Part shown: piece after piece, positions 13,107 to 24,491 of the stretch
How positions within the stretch are numbered: the first letter of the stretch is position 1
How the letters are laid out: each line of letters starts with the position of its first letter
From: Batkoa obscura
Lineage: Eukaryota; Entomophthoromycota; Entomophthoromycetes; Entomophthorales; Batkoaceae
Assembly: GCA_030770535.1 (NCBI GenBank)
Contig: JASVEC010000012.1
Location: 1,054,001-1,118,000 of the forward strand
DNA: 64,000 bases
Direction: 5' to 3'
Position numbers and translations under genes: made by a program
Notes under the pieces: model-generated
Database searches by the model: none
What the model saw: the letters and a program-made list of their open reading frames with translations, nothing else
Told to the model about the DNA's origin: nothing

Positions 13107-14211
13107 TGTATCTTAGGATATTATAAAGCTTGCGGCATTATTGAATAAAGAAGTGTTGATGCTGAATTGTATGGTTAGTGACAATAAACGAAAATGATTA
13201 TAATCAATAACATTTGATCCTTTCCTTGAATGTACACGTCAAGTGCAAGTTTTATTTATAGAAGTCGCTATAACTGTAGCTTAATATTTGATTTTTTAGC
13301 TAATGATGGCTCGAGGAGCACTGAAGCATTTATTGTGTGAAAAATTTAAGAAGTACTTGCTATTTCTACTTTATTTTATTGCTTAAAGTTTATAAAACTG
13401 TGAGTTATCTCACTGCTTTGAATAAGTTGTAATGCCAACGTATAAATAAAAGCATTTCATTAACATTATTATGTGTATTTTGCACAAAAACATTTAAAAT
13501 GATTTCAGGAAGAATGTCAATATTTAAAGAATGAGTTATTTTTTGGAAGTAGTCTAAAGTTTTATAAAGTATACCTAAAAATAAGAAGTCCGAATAACTT
13601 TTAATATTTGGAGTTTTATTAGCTACTTTATCTAAATTGTAAAAACTTGTTGCACTTTTGTACCTGCTGTTTGTGATTTACTTTTCTATACCTTATATTT
13701 TTCGATATTATATTTTTTATTGAAATTAAACAGTATTAATTTGAAAATTTGATAATTGTTTTATGGAAAAATATGGGGGGTGTTTTTTTTGGTTTCATTA
13801 CTTTTTCCATTTTTCAAGCACTGTTTGTGTGGAAAAATTGCTAGTGAAATTCTTAAATAAAAAAATACAACCTCATATAATATTTACTAAAAATAATACC
13901 AATATTTTAAAAAGATGTCTCAACTTTTAAACTTAATAATGATTTTAAAATCATTTCAAGTTAATTGCTATTGAAAACTGTAAAATGCTTTGATAGTTTT
14001 CAATCGTTAGCTCAAAATAATAGGTTTTGATTCCTGTATAGCTTTTAGTCACAACCACATTATTATTTCTAAAAGAATATATTCGGCTATATGAGTTCAA
14101 GGATGATATGATAGACTGTCTCAATAGTAAGTGTTTTTTTGTATACAAAGTCCAATATGTGTCCTCGTTTATTTGATATAGCACGCAATGTTTATAAGAT
14201 TTGGATGCCTA
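13107..14211. other. Intergenic, AT-rich, one MITE
   Basis: No gene recognised. The minus-strand 77-codon frame at 13951-14184 has no family resemblance. A MITE copy lies at 13773-13876. Confidence 0.5.
13773..13876 (+). mobile_element. MITE family A, copy 4
   Basis: Well-kept copy: left end ATGGGGGGTGTTTTTTTTGG, internal TTTTCAAGCACTGTTTG and GGAAAAATTGCTAGTG, right end AAATACAACCTCAT. Confidence 0.8.
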
Positions 14212-14909
14212 TTACAATTTACTTTTATTTACGTCGTTACCTTTTAAAAACACTGTATGCCTCACCTAAAGCAATTATACCCTTTTTACTATTTTTATCT
14301 TGCCTAAATAACTCTACTGATATGAAGGCTAAACTACATCCAATTTTATTTACCTTTGCATCCTATCAATTACGATTAACATTTTTTCTAAATGGGATGT
14401 ATTTTTTGTTTAAGGATTTCACTAGCAATTTTTCCACTCAAATGGTGCTTGAAAAATGGAAAAAGTAATGAAACCAAAAAACATCCCCAAATATTTTTTG
14501 TTGATTTACCGCTTTAACTCTATTTCCCATTTTAGCACTAGCTAAGTAACTTATATTAGTATCTACTGCGACCCCGGGGCACTTTTTAGGGATAGTTAAT
14601 GTCACATAGACGCCACAACGTTTACAAGGTAAGCTATAAATCCATCATGAATGCTATTTTTGGGATTCTTTAAAATTAAAAAGCAATTGATAGGTTAAAA
14701 TCTGTGTTTTTACCGAGTGTTTTTCAACAATAAACTCTTGAGTTACTCTTCCTCCTTCGACCTATTTGTTTTTAATATACTATAATTATTAATATATACT
14801 GATACATGAAGCTATTTACTTTGGGTAAGATAACCCCTGTATAATTAGGTGTTTTATGAAACATTTCATCCTTTTTTTGTACTTCATTTGTTGTTTAATT
14901 GTCTGTCAT
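14212..14909 (-). pseudogene. Decayed HotDog thioesterase, copy 5, with a MITE in intron 3
   Basis: A minus-strand relative of the thioesterase family, inverted relative to copies 1-3. The exon pattern is still visible: the exon 1 region starts at 14909 (MTDN, then an in-frame TAA), followed by exon 2 (EGGRVTQEFIVEKHS), exon 3 and exon 4 ending at TAA 14212-14214. Exon 3 has lost one base after LVNV, which shifts the frame. The active site is also altered: HDG instead of HGG, and Asn in place of the catalytic Asp. A MITE family A copy (14392-14489) lies in intron 3. These several independent defects mark it as a non-functional host-gene relic. Confidence 0.85.
14392..14489 (-). mobile_element. 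MITE family A, copy 5 (inside a pseudogene intron)
   Basis: ATGGGATGTATTTTTTGTTT at the left and AAAAAACATCCCC at the right, with the usual CAAATGGTGCTTGAAAAATGG centre. It lies in intron 3 of the decayed thioesterase. Confidence 0.78.
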
Positions 14910-15220
14910 TCTTTAGTAAATTGAAGGTAAATGGTAAGATTGACGAGTGATTCAATTGCTATATATTATAACTGACAACTTACTTAGGTGATGGGTTCCT
15001 TCTTTTCAAGAAATTTACCCGAATTTATATATCTTTTAATAAGGTTATTTGATTAAAAAATTGGTCTGGTTTAAACCTCAACGGCTTTTATTAACTAAAT
15101 GCTCTTTAAGTTATCTAATGTAATCTACTCAAAAAGAGCAACTGGTCTGTTTTTAAAACTACTTATAGAACTGACATACTGAAATCTAACTTATTAAGTA
15201 TTGTTTTATAATAAATTGAA

Positions 15221-15306
15221 ATTAGGGTTAATGTTAGCTTTAATGTTAATCATACTATTAGTGTTAACGCAATTATAACATTTGTGTTAGAGCTAACATT
15301 AGAGTT
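15221..15306. repeat. Imperfect inverted repeat
   Basis: TTAATGTTAGCTTTAA near 15229 is inverted as TTAGAGCTAACATTAG near 15288. The arms are about 15 bp around a ~45-bp loop rich in GTTAAC-like words. Confidence 0.5.
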
Positions 15307-15464
15307 TGGTTAGTTTTATATTGTACTTTATATTAATAGTTTTTCAATATAAAGGTATTAAATGGATCATAGAAATAATTTAACATAACAGTATGCTCAT
15401 GTGATTCTAAGACAAAGCGTTTAATTAGCCAGATGTTTTATAAATAAAAGAGCTCTTTTTAGGA

Positions 15465-15570
15465 TATGGGGATGTATTTTTTTATTTAAAAATTTTACTA
15501 ACAATTTTTCTGTTCAAATAGCGCTTAAAAAATGGAAAAAGTGATGAAGCCAAAAAAAACACCCACATAT
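15465..15570 (-). mobile_element. MITE family A, copy 6
   Basis: One of the most complete copies: ATATGGGGATGTATTTTTTT at the left and AAAAACACCCACATAT at the right, with TTCAAATAGCGCTTAAAAAA in the centre. Confidence 0.8.
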
Positions 15571-16023
15571 AATAAATTTTTAAAGATTATGTCACATTTC
15601 AAACATTAAGAGTCACTCCAAAAATTATTACAGATACACTTTACAAAATAGTCTTTTAACTATACCATATTAAAATATCAATTCAATTATGAAAATAGTT
15701 GATTAGAACATAATTATGTAGAAAAGTTAACAGTTTATACTTGGAAAAACGACTTTTGATTTTGTTATTTTATTAAGTTTTATTGTGTTAATTTCTCTAT
15801 TGCTTTTCAGTCGCTGTTAGTCAAAATATAGCGTTTTGTTTTATTATACTTTAGTCACGATTTTATTATGTTCTTCTAGAGATTTTTTTGCTTAAATATA
15901 TTTCAAGAATATATACAAATAAAATCATAACTGATTCAATTTTACACTTTTTTAAAATAAAACTCAATATAAACCTTAATTATTTTATACGCTATAATAG
16001 CCTTTGTTACATGCATATACTTT

Positions 16024-16634
16024 TTACAATTTACTCTTGTCTTTATTACCATTTTTAAAAAATACTGTATGTCTTCCCAAAGCGATTATAACTTTTTTAT
16101 TATTTTTGTCCTGTCTAGATACTTCTACTGTTGTAAAAGCTAAATTATGTCCAAATTTCTCCACTTTTGATTCCTTTTAACTACTATTAATAATCCTCTT
16201 AATTTTTTACTTAATTTACCACTTTGACTTTCTCGCCCACTTTAGCACCAGCCAAATAACTTATATTAATATCCGTTGAAACCCCAAATCTCCCTTTAGG
16301 CAAAGTCATAACTGCATAGGCGCCACATACATCTATTAGATAAGCCAGGAATCCACCATGGAGACTTTGACCAAGATTCTTTAATAAAAAAGTTTAAAAA
16401 GTAATCAATAGATTAAATTTTGTAATTCTACCAAATGCTTTTTTTCAACAATAAACTCTTGAACAACACGTCCTTCTTCAGCTTCTATGGTTTGAAAATA
16501 CTTTAACAATATTAGTATGTACTAGTGTATTAGAGGCTGTATACCTTGGGTATTATAGTGCTTGAATAGCCACAATTTTCACGAAAGTGTTCTACCACGC
16601 TTTGTATTTTATTTACTATAGGATTTTCTGACAT
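16024..16634 (-). CDS. HotDog-fold acyl-CoA thioesterase, copy 4 (inverted)
   Basis: Intact minus-strand copy: exons 16545-16634, 16432-16500, 16220-16378, 16024-16173, all phase 0, 155 aa, starting MSENPIVNKIQSVVEH. Intron positions match the plus-strand copies exactly. It keeps Asn54, HGG 60-62, Asp69 and Ser87, so it should be catalytically competent. Sequence is more diverged than copies 1-3 from one another (for example QSLHGGFLAYLIDVCGAYAV) and it shows no identical tract with them. It probably left the tandem by an inversion or is an older duplicate. A TATA-like AGTATAAATA lies about 40 nt upstream. Confidence 0.88.
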
Positions 16635-17904
16635 TGTATAATAAATTAAAAACGAAAACTTTGCAGATTGGTATTTATACTTAACCTATGGTTGAGTAAT
16701 TATCAAGAATAATTATTAAAGGACAATCGGAGCCAATAGCCTTGCGTTCTGAATTACCAATTGTCAAGATAACTATAAATCTTATTAATTTGGAAGGCTA
16801 ATTTTGCAATAATCCGCTTTGATTCACTAAAAGGCTTTTTGTTTTCAGAAATCAAAATATTGCTAATTATGGAGTATCTCAACGTTAGTATTACATTTAT
16901 TTACTCTTATCCTTCTCATATTATACTTCCGATTATAAATAATGAGACAAATCATACTAAAAAATATACATCTAACATTACAAAGTGATACATTTATTAA
17001 AATTTCATATCATTTAACTGTTTAAATTATAAACAATAAATTGCTAAAGTGAATATTAGTTCTTTATAAAGCAGGAGCTTGTGGGTTAAATCTGCGTCTT
17101 CAGTTTAATATGCTGCTCCTCATCTATCCTTCCTTGCCTTATGTATTTCATTCTTGACTTTTTAATTTATTTTAAAAAAAATGTCTGTGAGCTTATGGTA
17201 ATTTTGAATGGTTTATAAAAGAGATACTTGAAAGTTTTTAAAACACTAGATGTAATATTATTTGAGGTTTTTATATGTCAGATACATATAATTTGATATT
17301 AAGTCTTCTTTTAATAATATGCAATATAATTCAAAACATTGGTACATAGCCATTTGATGGTTTTGAGCTTACGTTAATATTGCAATATTGCATTAAGTGA
17401 TAGTTACGTTTACAAAATAAACACTATTACTGCCCTTATTTTCTATTTCGATTTAGATTAATCAAAACAAAGTGCTATTCCAATCTTTTTTTCTCGTTCA
17501 TACTACTTGAAAGCTTGGTCAAATGGAAATGTTATTACTATACTGTTAGGAACCTCTATATATTCCTTCACAATATTTCACGTTTACAAATTAGAATCTT
17601 CTAAAGCAAGGGATTAAAAATTAAGTAGTCCGGGTTTACAAATGTTCTTGCCTATTTAGTCAATAACATCCTATTGTTTTAACATTATGTTTATTAAACT
17701 TTATAAAATGTGATTGGTAGTGACTTATAAAAAATAAATTGGCTATTTTTCATTCATTCAGCTCTAGCATGACTATAAGTTCGATTGTTTATCTGATATT
17801 TCTTAGAGAAAATTTTTAAATATTTAGATTCAATTGAGTTATTCAATTTATGTTTCCTAAATAAAGCATTATTTAAAATAATACCAGGTGCCATTAGATA
17901 TAAC
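16635..17904. other. Intergenic, 5' flank of thioesterase copy 4
   Basis: The first ~330 bp, read on minus, resemble the 5' flanks of copies 1-3, including the 16724-16760 motif and a TTTATAATCGGAAG block near 16933. The remainder is unassigned AT-rich DNA. Confidence 0.5.
16724..16760 (-). promoter_or_regulatory. Conserved upstream motif of thioesterase copy 4
   Basis: On minus: TTGGTAATTCAGAACGCAAG followed by GCTATTGGCTCCGATT, 90 nt before the start. It matches the copy 3 motif in sequence and spacing. Confidence 0.45.
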
Positions 17905-19130
17905 TTGACTTATTCAGCTTACGATAAAATTGAATATATAGGCTATCATGATTATCAGCAAAAGTTTATTAAGAAAAATGGTTTATCAATGGAACGTTTA
18001 AATTTATACAATGAGGGTTTTGAACGTTTAGAATATTGTCGAAATATTATGTTCATTTACTATGAAAATACAACAGAAGAATACATCAATAGCAATGACT
18101 TTAGTGATGATAATAATAACTACAGTGATAGTAACAATAACCACAATAACGACAACAGTGAAAGTAATAGTGATATCAAGAACGATATTGAACTAAAAGT
18201 AGAATTAATTGAATTAAAAAAATTAGTTATAGATCGTTTCAACTACAAAAACTCATTGAAATTACTTCAGTTTTATTTAAATCAACTCGAAGCCATTGAA
18301 GTAAGCATTGATAGTTGAATTATTACAGACACAATTTACTGTTTAAATCCGACCAAATTGAAATATTTGAAATGTATCGCCAATTTGATTTAAGTCTTAA
18401 TGGACTGGATATTATTGAAACAAAGTTTAATAAGTTGAAATCATTAAGTTTAAAATCAAATAGGAATCTTACTATTTCTAATACTAACTTTGATACTAAT
18501 TTTAGTTCCAGAGCAGAATTGAAATTAATCTACATTTTGATTTTGATATTAAATGTTTTGGGGATTTAGAGAAAGTCAAACGTATAGAAGTATTGAATTT
18601 ATATCCCTCTTATTTTGATAATCGGTTTGATAATTTGAAATCAATGAAAGATGGTAATATTATTGCATTAGATTACTTCAATTCCAACTTTTCGATTAAT
18701 GATAGTCTATTAAAGCTATCAACTTTAAAAGAGGTTTATTTTTATAAATTATCAATAGAAGGATCAAACTTAATTTCTTTATTACTGAATATTCAAAATA
18801 TTCACTTTTTTTATATAAATCATAATATAAAAAGTAGCTTAAATCTAAAGCAATCTTAATAATGGTGACCCCAGATTAATTAAATATAAACTTGTAAAGA
18901 TATTAAAATTGATCTTTTCATACTTCTTTTGAAGATTTCTTTTATTTCTTATTCTTCTTCCCAAATCTTGAAATGTTCAACATTAGAGACTTTGGATTAA
19001 TAAGAGTTGATAAAAATCTTGATTATATATTTACCACTCCGTTATTGTTAATTACACCTTTAACGTCTACTATGGATCAAGTTTTTTGCAAAAAGTTGGA
19101 AACTTTTCTTATGTTAGATTGGATGAAGCT
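17905..19130 (+). pseudogene. Decayed leucine-rich-repeat protein gene
   Basis: Three successive plus-strand reading frames (17905-18318, 18315-18569, 18593-18859) read as one interrupted LRR-type protein, with a further trace to about 19130. The first part holds an Asn/Asp/Ser-rich stretch (DDNNNYSDSNNN), then leucine-spaced segments such as NKLKSLSLKSNRNLTI and STLKEVYFYKLSIEGSNL. At least two frame changes and stops separate the parts and no splice sites rescue them. F-box/LRR-like families of this kind are often large in early-diverging fungi, but no F-box is visible here. Function unknown. Confidence 0.6.
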
Positions 19131-19290
19131 TTAATAAATCTTATTTTATTTATTAAATAGTTTATTAGTTGAATTATCGAAAATTCATACAGGGATATTT
19201 TTTTAAGATCTTATAATAAAATACTTAATTTATAATCCTTATTATTTTTTGTATAATAAAGTATGTATTTCATATTTAGATAATAATTTA

Positions 19291-19398
19291 TATACGGGGG
19301 TGTTTTTTTTGGCTTCATTATTTTTTCCATTTTTTAAGTGCTATTTGAGTGGAAACATTGTTAGTAAAATTCTTAAACACAAAAATACATCCCCATAT
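19291..19398 (+). mobile_element. MITE family A, copy 7
   Basis: CGGGGGTGTTTTTTTTGGCT at the left, TTTAAGTGCTATTTGAGTGG in the middle, AAAAATACATCCCCATAT at the right. A 72-codon frame runs through it by chance. Confidence 0.8.
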
Positions 19399-19570
19399 CT
19401 AGTATCGTTATTTTCTAAAATCAAATGTTTTATCTATATCTTATGTTTTTCAAATATTTTTTGGTAATTTTTATATTTAAATATTAATTTTTATAATTAC
19501 AATATCTTTTATAAATGTTATAAACTGAATAAGTTAAATATATAAAATAGCTTTACTTACAGAATTTGAC

Positions 19571-19674
19571 ATATGGGGGTGTTTTTTTTGATTTCATTAT
19601 TTTTTCTATCTTTTAAGCACTATTTAAGTGGAAAAATTGCTAGTAAAATTCTAAACAAAAAAATATATCCCCAT
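19571..19674 (+). mobile_element. MITE family A, copy 8
   Basis: ATATGGGGGTGTTTTTTTTG at the left and AAAATATATCCCCAT at the right. Internal CTTTTAAGCACTATTTAAG. Confidence 0.8.
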
Positions 19675-20321
19675 ACATTGCTTTTGAAATTATGATAGTA
19701 GAAATTATCATTATTATAAGCAGTTTAATTGTAAAAAAGACATTAAAGGATTATTGATAAATGAAAAAACTTTGTTATGGGCAAACTTTTTAGTTATAAC
19801 TTTTATTTATAATTGAGTATAATGTTATTTTGGAATTGAGTCTCGTATTATGAAAATGAAGTGAGAAGACTAAAGAATAATAGTGGGAATCACTTACGAT
19901 CATAATTTTACACACTATAATCTTAATTCTAAGATAAGGAAAGACCTAACATTTTGATATATTTTATTAATTAAAATTAACTATTAAATTGTGCCCACTC
20001 ATAAAATAGATGCCACCTAAATAGTAATTATTTTAACCCATACTAAAATGATGCCAATATCTTATAATATTGCGCCATATCATCAAAAATTGACTCATTA
20101 TTAAAAAAATGATGCCATCAAAAAAATCAATTGGGATTTTAGCTATATTTAGTAATTTTTAAGCTAAAAGTTCAATGCTTTTAAACTTTATTCAAAATTC
20201 TTAGCTAAATTATAGTAGTCACATAATAAAAAGGAATCATCAACCATTATAAAAACTCAAAAAATAGAAAACAAATTCAAATTTCAATTTTTGAAAGAAA
20301 GTACAAAGCTAACAATCTCAA

Positions 20322-22313
20322 ATGGTCGAACTCACATCCGCCAATCCAGAACTTCATAATAACCAATGGTTACAAAGTGATTTAAGTTTATGTTCACCAA
20401 TACCCCCAAACACACCCCATGCCGTTTCTGTATCATTACCGAAATGGAAAGATAATATAGATTATGAAGAAGGTAATCCTAGAGTAATGGATATTATGAA
20501 ATCTGGTTATCCTAGATTTTGTATTCATGAATCTGTGATGAAAGTAAGTTTTGTTTATTATCAATATTTAAGAGATTATAGTATTAATGATTTTGTTCTT
20601 TTATTCTAGTTAAATGAACAATTAGCTAAAAGAGTTGGTAGGGCAGACTCAACATGTTATTCTTTTCCATCCAAAAGAATAGTTGAAGAATGTAAAAAAT
20701 TTGTTATTCATCATTCTAATCAACAACAACAATTATTATTAAATTCATTAATAATAGCTGAATATCAAATTAGTTCTATTGATAATGATAAATTACCAGC
20801 AGTTACATTATATTTGATATTTTTTGATCAAATATTACAACCTTTAATAAAACAATTTTGGCAACATACAGGAGAAATTATAACTTCTAGATTAGCAGAA
20901 CATTGCTTAAATTGTTTGAAAATACCAACTTCTCCTAATAATACGAATGTAATAGCTAAAAAAAATCAACGATATAGGAAATATACTAAAGAAAATGCAA
21001 TTGAATTAGAAGTTGATGAAACTTTTGATCCTATATTTATTGAAGAAAGATATGGACGTAATTTATCTATTGAATTTGTTCATTTAGCCAAATTATCATT
21101 GAAAAAAAGAATTAAATTGGGAAATCAATTGAATAATGATTTAGTAAATGATATTGAGAAATTAAATGAAATCGAAGATGTATTTCTTTATCCTACTGGT
21201 ATGTCAGCTATTTATAATGCTCATAGGTTGGTATTAAATACTATTGGTGAGTTTAAAACTGTTTGTTTTGGGTAATATTTATTTTGTTTTATATTAATAT
21301 TAATATTAATATTAATTTATTAACATAGTTTCCCTTACACAGATACTTTAAAAATCCTTGAGAAATTTGGTACTGGTTGTTATTTCCTTGGTCATGGAGA
21401 TGATTCTGATATAAGATTATTAGAAAGTATTTTATTAAAAGAAAAAATATCAGCCTTATTTTGTGAATTCCCAGGAAATCCATTGCTGAAATCAGTAGAT
21501 TTATTGAAACTTAGACAATTAGCAGATAAATTTGGGTTTATTATTATAGTGGACGATACCCTTGGTAGTTTTATTAATATTAATGTGAGTGAAGTAGCGG
21601 ATATTATGGTATCTAGTTTAACAAAGATATTTTCGGGAGATAGTAATGTTATGGGAGGAAGGTAAATATAATAATAATCATAGTAAATAGTAATTAAATT
21701 AAGTATTATTTTATTTTATTTTAGTTTAGTAATATCATCTAAATCAAAGCATTATAATATATTAAAAGAAGGATTAAACCAATTATATGAAGATTTATTA
21801 TGGTATGAAGATATATTATTTTTAGAAAGAAATTCCAGAACGTTTGAAACTAGAGTTAAAAAAATTAATCAATCTACAGAAATTCTATGTGATTATTTAA
21901 AATCTCATTCATTAGGTAAAATATTAATATATAATAAATCAATTAATATTAACATATATTATTTAATAGTTCACCGAATTCATTATCCTAAATATACGAC
22001 CCCTTCTCATTACCAACAATTCAAAACATCTAACGGTAGTTATGGAAGTTTATTTTCAATTGAATTTAAAAATGAGTTGAATGCAATTACATTTTATGAT
22101 AATTTACTTACAGCAAAAGGTCCTTCATTAGGTACGAATTTTACTTTGGTTTGTCCTTATACTTTATTAGCTCATTATAATGAATTGGATTGGGCAAAAC
22201 AATTTGGTGTTAATTCTAATTTAGTTCGAGTAGCAGTAGGATTAGAAGATATTGATTGGTTAAAAGAAGCATTTAAAAGGGCTTTGAAATCGATTAAGGA
22301 TTCGGGTTCATAA
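20322..22313 (+). CDS. STR2: Cystathionine gamma-synthase (Str2-type, PLP enzyme)
   Basis: Makes cystathionine from an activated homoserine and cysteine in the transsulfuration/methionine pathway. Exons 20322-20543, 20610-21271, 21329-21661, 21725-22313 join to 601 aa, the usual size of fungal Str2. The N-terminal ~270 residues are the fungal-specific extension ([36 protein letters not shown]). The Cys/Met-metabolism PLP fold follows: [49 protein letters not shown], and the lysine-bearing block [17 protein letters not shown]. The C-terminus keeps [15 protein letters not shown] and [11 protein letters not shown]. The lysine of LTKIFSG is the expected Schiff-base residue. A CBS-like gene lies 5.5 kb downstream. 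Confidence 0.9.
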
Positions 22314-22545
22314 ATGAGGAGTTAGGTTATAAAAATGAAATTATTATGTTATCAATTGAACTTATTATTTATTATTCTTGTAATTATATTTAGAATTTAA
22401 TTTATTTTACATTTTCTTATGTTTATTTATTACAAATAGGAACTTAAACATCATACTTTAATTTAACTTTCTATAAAACTATTTTGACATATTTAAAATC
22501 AAATAAAAAGTTAAATTGCATCTACATTTATTTACTGTCAAAATA

Positions 22546-24251
22546 TCAAATATCCCCTGCCATTCTAGCTGCTTTAAACTTAGATACTTTCTTTGGTTTT
22601 CTAAAAACTTTAACCTCTTCACTCTTACCATTCTCTTTCTTCGGAGCTTCTTCATAAGTATCAAAGGTATATCTATTAATTTCTTTCTATAAAAAAATAA
22701 AAGTCAATATTAATTATTCTTAGTCAATCAAGGTTTAAATAAATATTTTTTTAACAATAATTACCTCTTCCCTTTCTTCTAAAGAAGTAGAAAACCCTCC
22801 TTGGCTAGCAATTAATTGATTTCTTCTTTCATGGTATAAAGTATTAATCTAAATAATAATAAAATAAATGATAAACAATAAACAATCAGCAAATCATTAT
22901 AAATAATCAACTAACTCTACTTACCATTTCAAACTCCAATGCCCCTTCCAATCTATCATAATCAATAATTTCTGGTGTCTCTTTCTCAATAACTTTCATT
23001 TTCATAGTTTGAGTATCTTTATTATTAGCACCTTTACCTTTAGTTATTGGTTTCTTTTTATCCCTTACATCTACAACAGCTACATTCTTATCTTCCCCAA
23101 TTTCTTCAATCTCTGAAGTATCTCTCATTAGCATATCAAAATAAGGATTTTTACGAAATTCTTCTGGTGTACGATAAGAGGACTCTTTGACTGTATTTGA
23201 AAAACTGACTTGTTTTTTATTCTTATTCTCTCCCTTTTCTTTTTTATTAATCCCTCCTTTTTGTTTCTTTCCTTTCTCTTTAATCTGATTACCAAGCTCA
23301 TAAACTTCCTCTTCATTATCCTCCATTTTCATTCCATCCATAGCATAATTCAAACCTTCTAAATAGTTATCATCCTCATCTTCTGATTCTTCACCTTCTC
23401 TATATTTTGGATAAGGTTTATATTCTTCTTCCGATTCTTCTTGATGTAAACCTCTTTTTTCTTCTTCCTCTAATTTATCTAAATACAATCGAATGGCTCT
23501 TTCTTCTTCAATTTCTTTTTGTGTTTTAACACGGTACCTTTCTGTTGCTTTTGATTTCGGTTTTGGGGCTGGTATATTTACTTCAATCACTAATTAAAAA
23601 TAATAATTGAATTAATGAATCTGAGTTTCATAAAAGTAATAAGTGGATAACTTACCATTTTCTTCTTCTTCAGAAGAATGATATTCTTCTCGGATTTCAA
23701 CTATTTTGTTACCATATTCATCATACTGTAAAATAATAAATCAATAAAAAATAAAAATAAAAATTTACTTAATTTTAAATTTAAAATAAATTTTACCTTT
23801 TGACTCTCTTCACCAAATAAATTATCAGCTAACTTAGCTTTGTTGTCTAATAATTGAATATCTGATTCTAAACTTTCTATTTGTGTTTTTATAATTGCTT
23901 TTCGTCGGGTGATGATTTGTTTACTTTGTTCACCACTTCTTAATGTAAACCAATTTTCACCTAATAATACCATATATTCATTAGTATTCACTAAAGTTCC
24001 TGGCATTAAAGCTAAGGGGCCTATAGGGACCTAGTTGATAGTTAATAAGTAAAAATAATAAAACTTAATAAATTTAATCCACTTACCATCACTTCATGTT
24101 TTAATTTTTTTGGCAAATCGATCAATAACTCATTAACTTTATCATATTCTTGTAATAAATTAGTTTGTGTGGATAATTCAAAATTAATTTCTTTTTTTTG
24201 ATTTTTTATTGATTCTAAAAATAATTGAGTTTTTGAGTTAAGTTCCTTCAT
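22546..24251 (-). CDS. BUD27: URI1/Bud27-type unconventional prefoldin
   Basis: URI/Bud27 is a prefoldin-like scaffold that binds Rpb5 and helps assemble RNA polymerases. Exons 24087-24251, 23797-24030, 23656-23725, 22925-23589, 22765-22848, 22546-22686 join to 452 aa. The N-terminal part is a prefoldin alpha-type coiled coil around a beta hairpin (VPIGPLALMPGTLVNTNEYMVLLGENWF, then EQSKQIITRRKAIIKTQIESLESDI). A long acidic and Lys-rich middle region follows, then FRKNPYFDMLMRD. The end, KVFRKPKKVSKFKAARMAG, resembles the conserved C-terminal tail of the family. Divergent from PEX19 across 240 bp. Confidence 0.75.
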
Positions 24252-24491
24252 TATTATTTCTATTTAATATACAAATACAATACAACTTGACTAAAAGTGT
24301 CAATTTTATCTATTTTTCAACCTATCGGTTTTTTTACCCATTAAGTTGCAATATTCGCAGAAAGGAGGGATGAGCTGAACGAAATTTGCAACCTTTGATA
24401 GCCACTTACGTTTTTCAAACTTTCGGTATCATTATCCCTTAAATTTAATTATACTTTTGTTGATAATTTAAACTCTTTTAACTTAATTAAA
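24252..24491. promoter_or_regulatory. Shared divergent promoter, URI1/Bud27 and PEX19
   Basis: 240 bp between two start codons on opposite strands. It contains a less AT-rich core (AGAAAGGAGGGATGAGCTGAACG near 24359) and two TTGCAA words (near 24346 and 24388). No TATA matching the AAAGTATAAA type was seen. Confidence 0.5.

Larger units (their letters stand above)
14910..16023. other. Intergenic with MITE and a foldback
   Basis: No gene seen. Contains an imperfect inverted repeat at 15221-15306 and a MITE copy at 15465-15570. Confidence 0.55.
19131..20321. other. Intergenic with two adjacent MITE copies
   Basis: No gene seen. MITE copies lie at 19291-19398 and 19571-19674, in the same orientation, 172 bp apart. 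The last ~300 bp form the 5' flank of the cystathionine gamma-synthase gene. Confidence 0.6.

Noticed and set aside
19249-19467. 72-codon plus-strand ORF
   Set aside because: Runs straight through a MITE copy; open by chance.
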